DNA of 64,000 bases from Linderina pennispora (Eukaryota; Kickxellomycota; Kickxellomycetes; Kickxellales; Kickxellaceae): positions 1,860,001 through 1,924,000 of the forward strand of contig NW_024468249.1 of NCBI RefSeq assembly GCF_002104995.1, written 5' to 3'. Below are positions 31,729 to 43,200 of the stretch, in pieces (position 1 is the first letter of the stretch; each line of letters opens with the position of its first letter). The notes beneath the pieces are model-generated. The model had not been told where the DNA came from, searched no databases, and worked only from the letters and a program-made list of their open reading frames with translations. The translations under genes were made by a program, and so were the position numbers.

Positions 31729-34170
31729 ATGGCGCCAAAGCACTTTGCGCCAGTCTGGCAACACTACGAGCGGCATGAGCCGACCGGGCGGTCCAAGCAC
31801 CACCGCGCCATCTGCAAGTTTTGCGGGTACGAGCTGTCGGGCCAGCCCGAGCGCATGAAGACGCACCTTGCAGCGGTGCACGGGCTGTCCGCAGGAAATC
31901 AAGGATGAGTTTGCGACGGATGAAAACAGCAGTCGCGACAAACGGCAACGGTGTCAACCACACGACGTTTGGGATGCCTGTATCGGTATCCACAGAGGTC
32001 ATGGACGATGATGCGCCGCCGCCGCTGAAGCGCAGGCGGTCGGTGGAGGTAGCAAGCGGTGCGGAGGGCCTGGCGGGCCTGCCGTGGGCGCCGAACGCCA
32101 ATGCAGCGGCGATGCTGCCTACACGTAAGTATGAGATGTACTCACAGCAGATGCGTGATTTTCTGATAAGAAAAAACTGGGCCGTGGTATTGTGATTTAC
32201 ACAGCAAGCTAATAAAAATAGTCCCAGTCGTGCCTGCATTGTAGCCGCTGCTCAGACAGTGCCGCCAGCGTTCCAGCAGCCATACACACCGACACTGGCG
32301 TCAATGGCAGCAACAATATCGAACTCAATCGGCAGCGCCGGGCCCAGCCGACACGAGTCCATGATGGGCGTGTATGATAATGTGCGCAGCTACTACTCGC
32401 GGATCTCGCCCATGAACAAAATGCAGACGTCTATTGGCCCAACCATATCGCCGCACCCAATTATCCGTGACGCAATTGCGCGTGTGCCGCAGGCAGTGCG
32501 TGACCGGTTCTACGGCTGCGGCATGCCGCTGCCCACGGGCATTGACGGGCTGCGCGTGCTGGATCTTGGCTGCGGCGCCGGCCGCGACTGCTACGTGGCA
32601 GCCAAGTTGGTCGGCCCCACAGGCGAGGTCATTGGTCTGGACATGACCGACGAGCAGCTCCGAGTGGCCAGAGACTACGTGGAGGATTACTCGCGGACAC
32701 TGGGATTCCAGCCGCACCTGCGGTTTGTGAAGGGGTACATTGAGTTTCTGTCACGCGACACGGGGCTATATCCGGGCTCCATCGACCTGTGCATATCGAA
32801 CAACGCGGTGAATCTATCAGCCCAACAAGGAGCTGGTGCTGCAGAGCGTGTTTGATATCCTGAAGGAGGGCGGCGAGTTCCAGTTTAGCGATATTTACGC
32901 GGACCGGCGGCTGCCCAACCACGTGCGGTCGCACCCGGTGCTGATGGGCGAGTGTCTGGGCGGAGCCCTGTATACCGAGGACTTCAAGCGCCTGTGCCAG
33001 CGCGTCGGCTTTATGGATGCCCGGCAGGTCAGTGCTCCTGCGCCTGTGCGGATTGAGTCCCCCGAATTGCGAGATCTGGTGGGCGCCACGCAGTTCTACA
33101 GCATCACGTTCCGGCTGTTCAAGTTCTCCCGGCCGGCTGCGGATCCTGGAGCCCACCCGCGAGGACTACGGGCAGGTGGCCATCTACCGGGGCACTATCG
33201 AGGGCCAGCGCGCGCGCATGCGCTTCGACAACGAGTGGGCGTTTGAGGCACAGCGACCGGTTGCTTAGTGGACGGCAACACGGCAACGATGCTGGGCGAG
33301 TCGTGGCTGCGTAGGCACTTTGAGGTGCGCGGGGACCGGTCGAAGCACTTTGGCGGGTTCAAGGCCATGCCGCCCGAGGTGCAGTATGAGCCGTGGGAGG
33401 TCGACCATGAGGTCGAGGAGTACGTGGCTACGGGCTCACAGGGCTGAGGCTCTGGTCAAGCGCCGCGGAATCCTGCCGTTGCCGACGCCGTTCTTTATCA
33501 ACGGGACTGCGCCAGCAGCAACAGCAGCAGCAACAGCAGCAGATGGGCATGTATATCGGCAGCGAATTCATCAACTCCCAACCGAACTCGCACGTCTCGT
33601 CGCCGGTGCTTGACCACCAGCAGTCGATGGCGCCGATGCAGCAGCCGGCTGTGCCGCCGCCAGCACAGCGGTCGTCGCCCAGCCAGATCATAGCCAGTAT
33701 CCCGGTGAGCAACAGCCCGTCAACACACCGCAGCACGTTGAGGGACCACCCGGCGACGTTCCCGCAGCTGTCGTCGTTTTCGATCAGCCAAAGCAACGTG
33801 CGGTCCGAGAGCACCAGCGGCATCAAGGCGCGGATAGCCGCCCCACAGGCGTCGCAGGCGGCGCTGCCAAAGCGCACGTCCAGCCCGCGGTTCATTCTGC
33901 CCGTCAACCGCGTGTCGAGCGGATACAAGCCCAGCCCGCCCACCATGGCCTCCAGGCCACCGCAGAGCGCCCCGACGAGTGCCGCCCCACCACGGTTCGT
34001 GTCCCAGCAGCCCGAGCCGCCCTCCCTGCATACGCCGCCTGTCATCCAGCTCGGCGCCTATTTCGCCATTGCCGGCCAACAGCGCGACCACGCAGCAGCC
34101 GGCCATCTCGCCTCGGCCACCATCGCCGGCCCAGCAGCCGGCTCCTGCTACAGCCACTGCGTCCATCTGA
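31729..34170 (+). CDS. BED zinc finger fused to a divergent ArsM/AS3MT-like methyltransferase with poly-Q tail
   Basis: Residues about 8-60 are a BED-type zinc finger: VWQHYERHEPTGRSKHHRAI, then C-K-F-C and H-L-A-A-V-H, with a CPQEIKDEF continuation after one indel. A basic PPPLKRRRS follows (candidate nuclear signal). The 32125-32244 intron joins, in phase, to a methyltransferase: VYDNVRSYYSRISPMNKMQT, the SAM loop VLDLGCGAGRDCYVAAKLVG, VIGLDMTDEQL, VLMGECLGGALYTEDFKRL, and the ArsM C-domain end TATMLGESWLRRHFEVRGDR and SKHFGGFKAM. Of the four cysteines that bind As(III) in AS3MT, only YGCGM remains; the others read SIGPT, SNNAVNL and GATQF. A CAG/CAA poly-Q tract and a Pro/Ser/Gln-rich tail finish about 773 residues. 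Breaks lie near 31885, 31940, 32820, 33130, 33258, 33450, 33510 and 34045. Possibly a nuclear regulator, not an arsenic enzyme; two adjacent genes remain possible. Confidence 0.75.
32125..32244 (+). other. Phase-1 intron linking BED exon to methyltransferase exon
   Basis: 120 nt with a GTAAGT donor, a CTAAT branch-like site at about 32209-32213, and a TTGTAG acceptor. Splicing joins AMLPT to PAAQTVPPAFQQPYTP with no stop and the correct frame. Size and signals match the window's other introns (84-128 nt). This is the main evidence that the two parts are one gene. Confidence 0.7.
33513..33542 (+). repeat. CAG/CAA tract encoding poly-glutamine
   Basis: Ten consecutive CAG or CAA codons in the tail of the BED-methyltransferase gene. 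The mixed codons make simple slippage less likely. In the neighbouring frame the same bases read as Ala/Thr. Confidence 0.75.
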
Positions 34171-34555
34171 ACATTCTCTGTACTTTTTCTTTCCCGCTAA
34201 TAACATCTAAGACTGCTGCTTCCGGTGTTTCGCGTGTTGAAGAAACGGGCTCTGGCCCTGCACCCAGGTGTCGAGTAACCCAGGTTGCCTTCGCCGAACC
34301 CAGTCGACCCTGCCGGCTGCTTTCCATATTCCAAAGGAAAAATGAAATATACTGGGGAATGTGTGCGGAGGGGGAGGGCGTTTTGGGCTAAATGCAGAGC
34401 AGTTACGTTGCCCCTCCTGCCAATTTGGCCTCCAGGAATGCTGTGCTGATCGCCTCCTCCCCCGGCTCCTTTCTTTCTTGCGTAGCCCAGCTTTCATTCT
34501 TTGCTTTTACAACACTATTTCCTGGCTTTGCAATTTCACACACACTATCCGCAAA
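34171..34555. other. Short intergenic region, no gene seen
   Basis: 385 bp between the BED-methyltransferase gene and the LisH-CTLH-CRA gene on the same strand; the last 60 bases are T/C-rich leader-like sequence. Confidence 0.45.
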
Positions 34556-35674
34556 ATGACAAACACCCAGACCCGGCAGCCTCCGACGCCAGCGCCCTGC
34601 ATATGCTCGTCTACAGCTACCTCCTGCACAACAACTGCGGACGCACCGCCAAGGCCTTTGCGCGGACGTGCGGCCTGGCGACCTCTGGGCGCCTGACGAG
34701 TCCATCGGCGCCCGAGCACCTGTCGCAGCTGTTCAATGCAACCGGCGAGGAGGTGGAGGTTTCGGAGGAGCCGACAACAAAGGGCAAGAGGAAGGATTCG
34801 GGCATGCCCAAGGAGGATGTGGTGGGGGACGAGACTGAGAGGGCAAACGAGCTTATCGATAACCACATCGAGTATCTGCATATCAGGCAAGGTAAAGGCT
34901 GCCATTTCTCCATTGCATCTTGTTAGTCAGCTGAAAGCCTGCCATTTCATCAGGGAGTCATGCGCTGAAAGGAATTCTTGGTTGTTGCATGTAGGAATCT
35001 GCCATAGTATTGAGACGGGCGAGCCCGAGGTGGCCCTGGACCTGCTGTCGCAGTACTTCCGCACCGTGCTCATTCCCGCGCCCTCCGACCACCTGCCCGT
35101 GCACAATCTGCCGCTGCGACGCGAGTTCAACGCGACATTGCTGCGATTCCGCCTGGACACCCAGTACTACGTTGAGCTGGTGTCGAACCAGCAGGAGCTG
35201 GATGCGCTAAAGTTCGGCCAGCGGACGCTCTGGCGGTACCCGGAGATCTTCGACATGTGGCTGGCGAACACCCTGCTGTTTGCGTCCTCCGGCAACGTGT
35301 CAGCCCCCGACCAGGTGGTGCCGCGCGACGAGCTGAAGCAGAAGAAGAACGAGATCATGGAGCACATCACAAACGTGGCCGCGCTGGTTGCATACCCGGA
35401 CCCGTCCAAGAGCTCGCTGGCGTTTCTGCTGAGCCAGTCGCGCCGCAAGGAGCTGGCCGCCGATGTCAACGCCGCCATTCTGCAGAGCATGCGGTTCCCG
35501 AAGGAGCCGGCCATGGTGACTATTGTGCGACAGCTGGCCACCACCAGCGCATATCTGGTCGGCGGCAGGGCGTCGATGCAGAGCAGCGGCGAGGAGGCGC
35601 GGAAGCCGTGGCGGCTGGGCACCTTTGTCAACTCCGAGGCAGATAGCACCCAGCTGGTCGACAGCAGTGTCTAG
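34556..35674 (+). CDS. LisH-CTLH-CRA domain protein (RanBP9/10 or GID-complex family)
   Basis: The LisH motif is at the N-terminus (MLVYSYLLHNNCGRTAKAFA). CTLH is at about residues 100-140 (RANELIDNHIEYLHIRQ joined to GICHSIETGEPEVALDLLSQ). The CRA region follows (LPLRREFNATLLRFRLDTQY, ALVAYPDPSKSSLAFLLSQS, AADVNAAILQSMRFP). Such proteins are scaffold subunits of the GID/CTLH ubiquitin ligase, which degrades gluconeogenic enzymes in yeast. The intron at 34892-34994 (GTAAAG to TAG) splices in phase at RQ-G-ICHS. The ATG at 34556 needs one indel before the LisH; otherwise Met at 34603 starts inside it. No SPRY domain is seen, so it is shorter (about 338 aa) than RanBP9/Gid1. Gid8 is less likely because of the 40-residue insert after LisH. 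Confidence 0.82.
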
Positions 35675-36061
35675 CATACCTTCACTTGTTTGCCTGTAAT
35701 TTTTCTTGCTTCAATATACTGCTGCTGACATCTTGGCACATGGCGTATTGGCAAGTGCGATGTGTGCCGTTTTGAGGCACGCAGGCTGTGTTGGGTGCCC
35801 TGCTGTCCGCCAGGACAAAAGGGGCTACAGTTTTTGGGAAATCTGGGTATGCGGCTTTGGGGCGACTATTTCGCCCTGGACCCGCGGGCGCGCAGAAACC
35901 GCTGCCTCGCGGGATCAATGCCCGGGCTCATCTTCAACTACTCTGCTGAAAAAAGGATTGGCCTGCGTTATGATTACACACCTTAGACTTATCCATGAAA
36001 TGATTAAAATCGTTAACATTTAAGACTACTGACGGTATATGAACGCACGCCTATCTTTTTT
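35675..36061. other. Convergent intergenic region, no gene seen
   Basis: 387 bp between the stop codons of the LisH-CTLH-CRA gene and the U-box gene; expected to hold the two 3' ends. Confidence 0.5.
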
Positions 36062-36976
36062 TTATTGCTGGCGCCAGTCGCGGATTCGTATTTGCAGCAG
36101 CAGCGCCGGTTTTGCGTCGTCCTGCGACATGGGCAGGCCGGTAAACGGATCGGTCTGATGCAGCTGCAGATGTCTATGGATGGTTGACCTGTCAACTACA
36201 TTGTTGCTGGGCAGGACGACTGGATCGCGCATGGCTTCCTGGGTGATGGGGTCAATGAATTCAGGCGGGATTCTGTCGGCTGGCAGCTGGGCGGCTGCGG
36301 ACAGCGCAGGTGGCGGAGCGAGAATGCGGCGAGCAGCGGTGAACTTGGCGTCACGTCCGTGGGTCATTTGCTGCGAAGGCTGGCCGTAGACCTTGATTCC
36401 GCCGAGGGCAACAACCGACATGTCGTGCATTCCAGTAATGCGGATTTTCAGGCACCGCACTGCATGCAACATGCGTGCGTCTGACGCCCGGCCAAGGTGA
36501 ATTGGCTGCCACTGCTGGATATGTCTCTCGGGAATGCTGCTCGCGCACATATCGGCGCCAATCTCAGGGTTGTATACGGCGGCTACTTCGCTGCTTTTGG
36601 TGTCCCAGGCGAGGCGTTTGAGCGGGAGCCAGGCGTCGGACTGGCATTGCGCGGATATCGCCAGGTGCTTGACGTGGTATAGCCGGATGCGCGAGTTGAT
36701 GAGAATCGCGGCCAGCGAAAGACTGTAGGGAAACGCGAGTGTGAGCTCGACGGGCGGGCGGACAAAGGACTCGGAGAGGAACCCGGCAGCAGAGGGGTGG
36801 ATAAGATTGGTGGGCTCATAGCCGGTTGTGCTCGGGTAATTGCTGCTGATCGTCGTGCCGATGCGCGTGTCGGCGAAGTTGAATAGTTCGGCTTTGGCCA
36901 TGCTAATATTACGAGATTTATCATAGACGGCGGCTGCTGATGTGGAACTGGAAATCGCATATGAACATGTGGACAT
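36062..36976 (-). CDS. UBOX5: U-box E3 ubiquitin ligase, RNF37/UBOX5 type
   Basis: 304 residues, intact and intronless. The C-terminal U-box is clear at about 225-300: IPPEFIDPITQEAMRDPVVL, PSNNVVDRSTIHRHLQLHQT, DPFTGLPMSQDDAKPALLLQ. It lacks zinc-binding cysteines, as U-boxes do. The N-terminal region matches the RNF37-specific domain: ADTRIGTTISSNYPSTTGYE, PTNLIHPSAAGFLSESFVRP, and ILINSRIRLYHVKHLAISAQ. In animals UBOX5 is nuclear and binds E2 enzymes and p97/VCP. The first ATG at 36976 is used; an inner Met at 36901 (MAKAELFNFADTRIG) is also a plausible start. Confidence 0.9.
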   Translation of the reverse strand: MSTCSYAISSSTSAAAVYDKSRNISMAKAELFNFADTRIGTTISSNYPSTTGYEPTNLIHPSAAGFLSESFVRPPVELTLAFPYSLSLAAILINSRIRLYHVKHLAISAQCQSDAWLPLKRLAWDTKSSEVAAVYNPEIGADMCASSIPERHIQQWQPIHLGRASDARMLHAVRCLKIRITGMHDMSVVALGGIKVYGQPSQQMTHGRDAKFTAARRILAPPPALSAAAQLPADRIPPEFIDPITQEAMRDPVVLPSNNVVDRSTIHRHLQLHQTDPFTGLPMSQDDAKPALLLQIRIRDWRQQ

Positions 36977-37044
36977 TGCTAGACTAGTGTGTGTATGGGA
37001 AATGCGATGTAAAACCTGCAGAAAAATGTTCCTAAGTAAACTTC

Positions 37045-39545
37045 TTAGTCATCCTTGGAAATCTCCTCAAACTCAGCGTCGACGGTGCCATCGTCATGCG
37101 CCGAATGGCCATCGCTGGGCTCGTGGTTCTTGACAACAACCAGCTCGCGGTCCTCGTCCTTGCCCTCAACCGTAACCTTGACAGTCTCGTTATTGCGCAC
37201 ACTGCCGTCGATCAGGCAGCGTGCAAGCGGGTTGAGCAAGCGCTTGTGGATAACGCGATTCAGCGGACGCGCGCCGTACATCGGATCGTATCCGCGCTGG
37301 GCAAGCCACTCCTTGGCCTCGCCAGAAACCTCCAGAGCAATGCGTCTGTCGTCCAGGTGCCGCTGAACCTCGGCGAGTCTGACGTCGACAATCTCGCGAA
37401 TGGCGTGTCGCGACAGGCTGTTGAACACGATCAGCTCGTCAATGCGGTTGGCGAACTCTGGGCTGAAATGCTGGGCCACCAGCTGGCGGAATCTGCAGCT
37501 GCGTGGAGATGCTCGGTGCCGGATCCTCCTTGGACGGCGAGGCGGGGTCGGAGGCTGCCAGGAGATCAGAGCCCAGGTTGGTTGTGCAGACGATGATGGT
37601 CTGCCGGAAGTCGATCTTGCGGCCCTGCGAGTCGGTCAGGTGGCCCTCGTCGAGGACCTGCAGGAGGAGGTTGGCGACGTCGCGGTGCGCCTTCTCAATC
37701 TCGTCAAAGAGGATGACAGAGTACGGCTTGCGGCGCACGGCCTCGGTCAGCTCGCCGCCCTTCTCAGATCCGACGTAGCCGGGCGGTGAGCCGATAAGGC
37801 GCGAGACAGAGAAGCGCTCCATGTACTCGGACATGTCGATGCGGACAATGGCGGATTCAGTGTCGAACAGGAACTGTGCCAATGCCTTACACAGCTCAGT
37901 CTTGCCCGATCCGCTGCGCCCGGCGAACACAAATGAGGCCATGGGACGATTGTCATCCTGGAGCCCAGAGCGACTAAGGCGCACGGCTTCGGATACGGCT
38001 GCAATAGCTTCGTCTTGGCCGACCACGCGCTTCTTCAGCACCTGCTCCATATGCAGAAGCTTGGCCCTCTCGCTCTGTTGCAGCGAGGTGACGGGGATGC
38101 CAGTGGCGCGGGAGACTGTGTGCGCGATGGCATCGCTGGTAACGCGGTCGCTGAGCAGCTTGTCGTTCTTGGCGCTCTCGGTCTTGGCCTGGAGCTCCTG
38201 GCGGAGCTGCGGAATAACGCCGTACTGAAGCTCGGACGCACGGGTAAAGTTTCCAGACCGCTGGGCGTGCTCGAGCTCGTTTGTGACGACATCCAGGCGC
38301 TTGCGGATGCTCTTGATACGCTCGAGCTCGGACTTTTCTTCGTCCCATTGCCCGGTCAGCTTTTTTGCTTCGGCCTGCTTTGCGGCAAGATCGTGTTCGA
38401 GTGTTGCGCGCCTCTCCTTGCTGGCTTCGTCCTGCTCCTTCTTGAGGCTCTCCAGCTCGATCTGCATTCGTCATGATGCTGCGGTCGAGCTGCTCGATGG
38501 GCTCGGGTTTGCTCTCTTGCTGGGTGCGTAGCATGCTGCAGGCTTCGTCAACCAGGTCGATGGCGGAGTCTGGCAGGTGGCGAGAGGTGATGTAGCGGTG
38601 GGCCAGGGTTGCGGCACTGACCAGGGCGGAATCGGCGACCTGCACGCCGTGGAACACCTCGATACTTGGACTTTAGGCCACGCAGGATCGAGATTGTATC
38701 AGCCAACGGTCGGCTCGTCGACCATGACGGGCTGGAAGCGGCGTGCCTAGGGCCGGTGTCCTTTTCAATGTACTGCCTGTACTCATCGAGCGTGGTGGCA
38801 CCTAGGCAGTGTAGGGTGCCGCGGGCCAGAGCGGGCTTCAGCAGATTGGCTCCGTCCATGCCACCTTCAGTCTTGCCCAGCCCCAGCAGCATGTGGATCT
38901 CGATCGATAAAGACAATAACGTCAGGGGCATCCTCAATGTCCTTGAGCACGGCTTTTAGGCGCTCCTCGAACTCGCCGCGGAACTTGGAGCCAGCGACAA
39001 GGGCACCGAGGTCAAGTGCGATTAGGCGCTTCTCCTTCATGCTCTCGGGGACCTCGCCCTTGATGATCCGCTGGGCCAGGACCCTCAGCAATGGCGGTCT
39101 TACCAGCGCCAGCAACGCCGGTCAGGATGGGCGAGTTTTTGGTGCGCCGCGACAGAATCTGGATGACCCGGCGGATGGTTGCATCTCGGCCGATAACGGG
39201 ATCCAGCTTGCCCTGCTTGGCAAGCTCGGTCATGTCGATGCCAAACTTGGCCAGGGCCTGGCCGGGCTCTGGCACGGGCTCCTGCTGCTGGCCCATGCGG
39301 AATCCGCCCGGACCCATGGCGTACCCGCGTGTCTGCTGATTGCGGATCGTGCGCATGGTGATATCGTTTGCCAGTGCGCGGTACCTTGGCATCGTGTGTA
39401 TTTTGCTTGACTGCTGGTGCAGCAGGCAAATGCTGGATGTGGGGGAACGTGTTGTTAGCTGTGCAGCGACTGCAGTGGTGAGCGACGACGGCAAGCGGCG
39501 GAGAGCCGCCGTCTTGGAAAGCGACAAGGCAGACGCCCGGATCAT
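37045..39545 (-). CDS. HSP78: Mitochondrial ClpB/Hsp104-family disaggregase Hsp78
   Basis: AAA+ disaggregase of the mitochondrial matrix. An Arg/Ser-rich presequence ([20 protein letters not shown]) replaces the Clp N-domain, as in Hsp78. NBD1: [20 protein letters not shown], Walker [10 protein letters not shown], pore loop and [20 protein letters not shown], Walker [11 protein letters not shown] middle-domain coiled coil rich in Lys/Glu follows. NBD2: Walker [38 protein letters not shown], Walker [16 protein letters not shown], and C-domain [20 protein letters not shown]. Both Walker A loops deviate from the usual GEPGVGKT and GPTGVGKT but keep GxxxxGKT. Breaks lie near 37495, 38465, 38665, 38740, 38905 and 39080. 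About 833 residues. Confidence 0.92.
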
Positions 39546-40275
39546 GGCTGCGTGCGTTTTTTTTTACAAAAGTATACAGAGTAGAAGGGTGTGGAAAATA
39601 GACAGGAAGAGAAATGGCAAAGATAAGCCAAGCGCGGCCAGTGCGGCTCGCACACGCTTTTATGCTTGCGCGAGGGCTCCTGCCAGAAGCCGCTGGCAGT
39701 TTCTAGCGGTGCTTTCGTCACTAATCTTGACGGTTTCACTAGCGATGATTGGTTCAGCGAGCCAGATTAGAGACGGCCTAGCAGGACGGTGCATGCTAGG
39801 TGCCAGGTAAGCATGCGGCGTATCCATGCCAGACGGCGCTTGTCTTAGCATCTGGGCACAGACTGCAGCCCTGTGTGCCTGAGATGTCGGCTGGGGATGC
39901 GTAGCACCAGGGCTATAAATCCCCGTGCTAGCTGCGCCAGCACTGCTGATTGGGATGCAGCACGTGATTTTCTTGGCTACAGGGTCGCTTGTACGCAATC
40001 ACTGAGGTGGTGTGTTTCCCGCCAGCCGACCCTTTCTGCCTCTCTCGTTTTCCAACCCTTTTTCTCTACATTCCGTCAGTGCCTTTTGGATCTTTACACT
40101 TTTCTAGTTCAATCGCTGGCATTGTCCCCTCCCATCAAAGAAAGGTCAGGAGAGAATTACAAACGCAAAGTGAAGCTCGTAATTTCTTTCAGCTGGCTTT
40201 TTGCTAATTTTTGAAGGGAAAAAGTTTTGTAGATTGCATTTGGGTATTAGGTTATTTCAAAAGACTATTATACAG
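39546..40275. other. Divergent promoter region HSP78 / UBP15
   Basis: 730 bp without gene. I looked for heat-shock elements (alternating GAA/TTC at 5-bp spacing) upstream of HSP78 and found no clean one. T-runs near 39550 and C/T-rich sequence at 40010-40130 are leader-like. Confidence 0.5.
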
Positions 40276-43200
40276 ATGGGTCAACTTGGCGAGAACAACG
40301 TTAGGCACACTATAGGCGACGCCAGACATCCCTGACGAGGGTGTTGCGACGCCTCCGCACAGCGACACTGGCAGCAACCATGACGACATGGATGACAGCA
40401 GTCGTCAGGCGGCGGCGCCTGTTCCGGCAACAGCCCCCCACCTGCCAACAACACTTGATGGTAAGCAGACACCAAAATGGACTTTTTGCAAGGCGGGCAT
40501 TGGACAACTGGCAGCATAGCTGATAGACAGCAAGGGTCTTGTAGAAGAGGAGTTCATGAGGGCGAACCTGCCGCCGCTGGGCAAGTACGAGGCGGAGGGC
40601 TGGGGGGCGTTCCACTGGGAAATTGACAACTGGACTGCGCTTGGCGACAAGGTGACCAGCGGCGAGTTCACAGTGGCAGGACACAAGTGGGACATCCTGC
40701 TGTTTCCGCGCGGCAACCAGGCTGAGGACATGGTGTCGCTGTATGTCGAGTACAAGGCAGCGGAGGGCATGGCGGATGACTGGCATGCCTGTGCCAACTT
40801 CTGCCTGGCGATGTCAAACACCAGCGACCCGTCAGTGTTCACGCACAACGTTGCGCAGCACCGGTTCACCGCGGACGAGTCTGACTGGGGATTCACGCGG
40901 TTCATGGGCCTGCGGCAGCTGATGACGCCGACGGATGCGGACACCCCAGCGCTGCTGGAGAACAACCGCGTGCGTATCAGCGCATATGTGCGGGTGATTA
41001 AGGATACGACAGGGGTGCTGTGGCACAACTTCCACAACTACGACTCGCGCAAGCAGACTGGGTTCGTGGGGCTGCGCAACCAGGGAGCGACATGCTACAT
41101 GAACTCGCTGCTGCAGTCGCTGTACTTTACCAACGAGTTCCGCAGCGCGGTGTACCAGATCCCCACGGAGAACGACGACCCGAAAAAGTCAGTAGCGCTG
41201 GCGCTGCAGCGCGTGTTCTACAACCTGGAACACAGCAGCGAGGCGGTAGACACGACGGAGCTGACCAAGTCGTTTGGGATGGGACTCGCTCGAGTCGTTC
41301 ATGCAGCATGACGTGCAAGAGTTCAACCGCGTGCTGCAGGACAACCTGGAGACAAAGATGAAGGGCACGGCGGCAGACGGGGCGATTGCACGGCTGTTTG
41401 AGGGCAAGATGAAGAGCTTCATCCGGTGCGTGGACGTGGACTACGAGTCGTCGCGCGTCGAGAACTATTACGACATCTCTCTGAATGTCAAGGGCTGCGC
41501 AACGCTGCGCGACTCGTTTGCAAACTACTGCGAGGTGGAGATGCTGGAGGGCGAGAACCGGTACCAGGCCGAGGGCCATGGGCTGCAGGACGCCAAGAAG
41601 GGAGTGATTTTCGAGAGCTTCCCGCCGGTGCTGCAGCTGCAGCTCAAGCGGTTCGAGTACGACTTTATGCATGACGCAATGGTCAAAATCAACGACCGGC
41701 ACGAGTTCCCGCCGACCATCGACCTGGAGGAGTTCCTGTCGGATGACGCGGACCGCAGCATGCCGTGGCGGTATGCTCTGCACGGCGTGCTGGTTCATAG
41801 TGGCGACCTGCATGGCGGGCATTACTTTGGGCTGCTGCGCCCAAAGGCTGAGGACAAGTGGTTCCGGTTCGACGATGATCGCGTGATTCCAATCACCAGG
41901 GATGAGGTGTTTGATGACTACTTTGGCGGCGAGATCGTACCTACGGTGCCGGGGCCGGGCATGCGGCGCGCCCAGGCCAAGCGGTTCACCAATGCATACA
42001 TGCTGGTGTATATCCGCGAGGCTCTGCGTGACCAGGTGCTGGCGAGCGGCGACATCCAGCCGCCGGCACATCTGCTGCGACGCATCGCCGAGGCTAAGGC
42101 TGAGGCTGAGCGGCGGCGGCGTGAGAAGGAGGAGCTGCTGCACACGCTGCCTGTCAGCGTGGTGAACGACAGCCACGTGGCGCGGCACCAGGGCTTCGAC
42201 CTCAGCTACTTTGACGAGCGGCAGCCGGCTGACAACGCGATCTTCAGCGAGCGCATGCGCAAAAACATGCTGCTGTCGGAGTTCAAGGCGCTGTATGCGG
42301 CACGGCTGGGCTGCTCGCCCGACGACTTCCGACTCTGGCTGATGGTGGGTCGTGTGAACAAGACCGTGCGCTGCGACGTGCCGCTGGTCACCTCGGCGCC
42401 GGGTCTGACGCTGGCTCAGGTCAAGGACACCCGCTCGAGCAAGTGGCCCAGCCTGCGTCTGTACTGCGAGATGCGCACCCCCGACTCGCCGCCCGGTTTC
42501 CTGACCGAGCCGCCTCCTGCCGGCATGTGCCTGCTGCACGCCAAGTTCTACGACCCTGCTACGGCTCGGATCTCTGGCGTCGGCCACCTGTACGTGCAGA
42601 GCAGCGATAAGGTCGGTGACATTAAGCCGCGTCCTGTGCGAGATGGCCGGGCTGCCTGCGGACACGCCGCTGCAGCTGTTTGAAGAGATCAAGCCCACGC
42701 TGATCGAGCCCATGAATACAGCCTTGACGTTCAGCAGCGCCGAGATCCAGACCGGCGACATCATCTGCTTCCAGGTCGATGGTCCGGCGGACGATTCATA
42801 CACGCTGCCTGATGTCGTCAAGTTCTTCGAGGACGTGCACCACCGCGTGCGTGTCAAGTTCGTGCCCAAGCCAGGCCTCCCAGGACGCCGACGAGTTTGG
42901 AGCCGACAGTGCCAGCGACGATGCTGCTGGTGCTGCCACCGAGGCCGCGCCTGTCACGCTGGCGCTGAGCACCAGGACGCCGTATGCTGCTGTGGCCGCG
43001 CGGGTGGCAGCGGAGCTTGGCGCCCGTGATCCGAACAAGCTGCGGTTCCACAAGGTCAGCCCAGTCAGCCAGCTGCGCGTACCGGTAGAGCCCACGCCGA
43101 CATCGACGCTCAGTGACATGCTGCCGCCGTCGTACTACACGCAGAACAACAGCGTCGTCGACGGGCTGCGCGAGTTCGTTGTCATGTACGAGCGCCTGGA

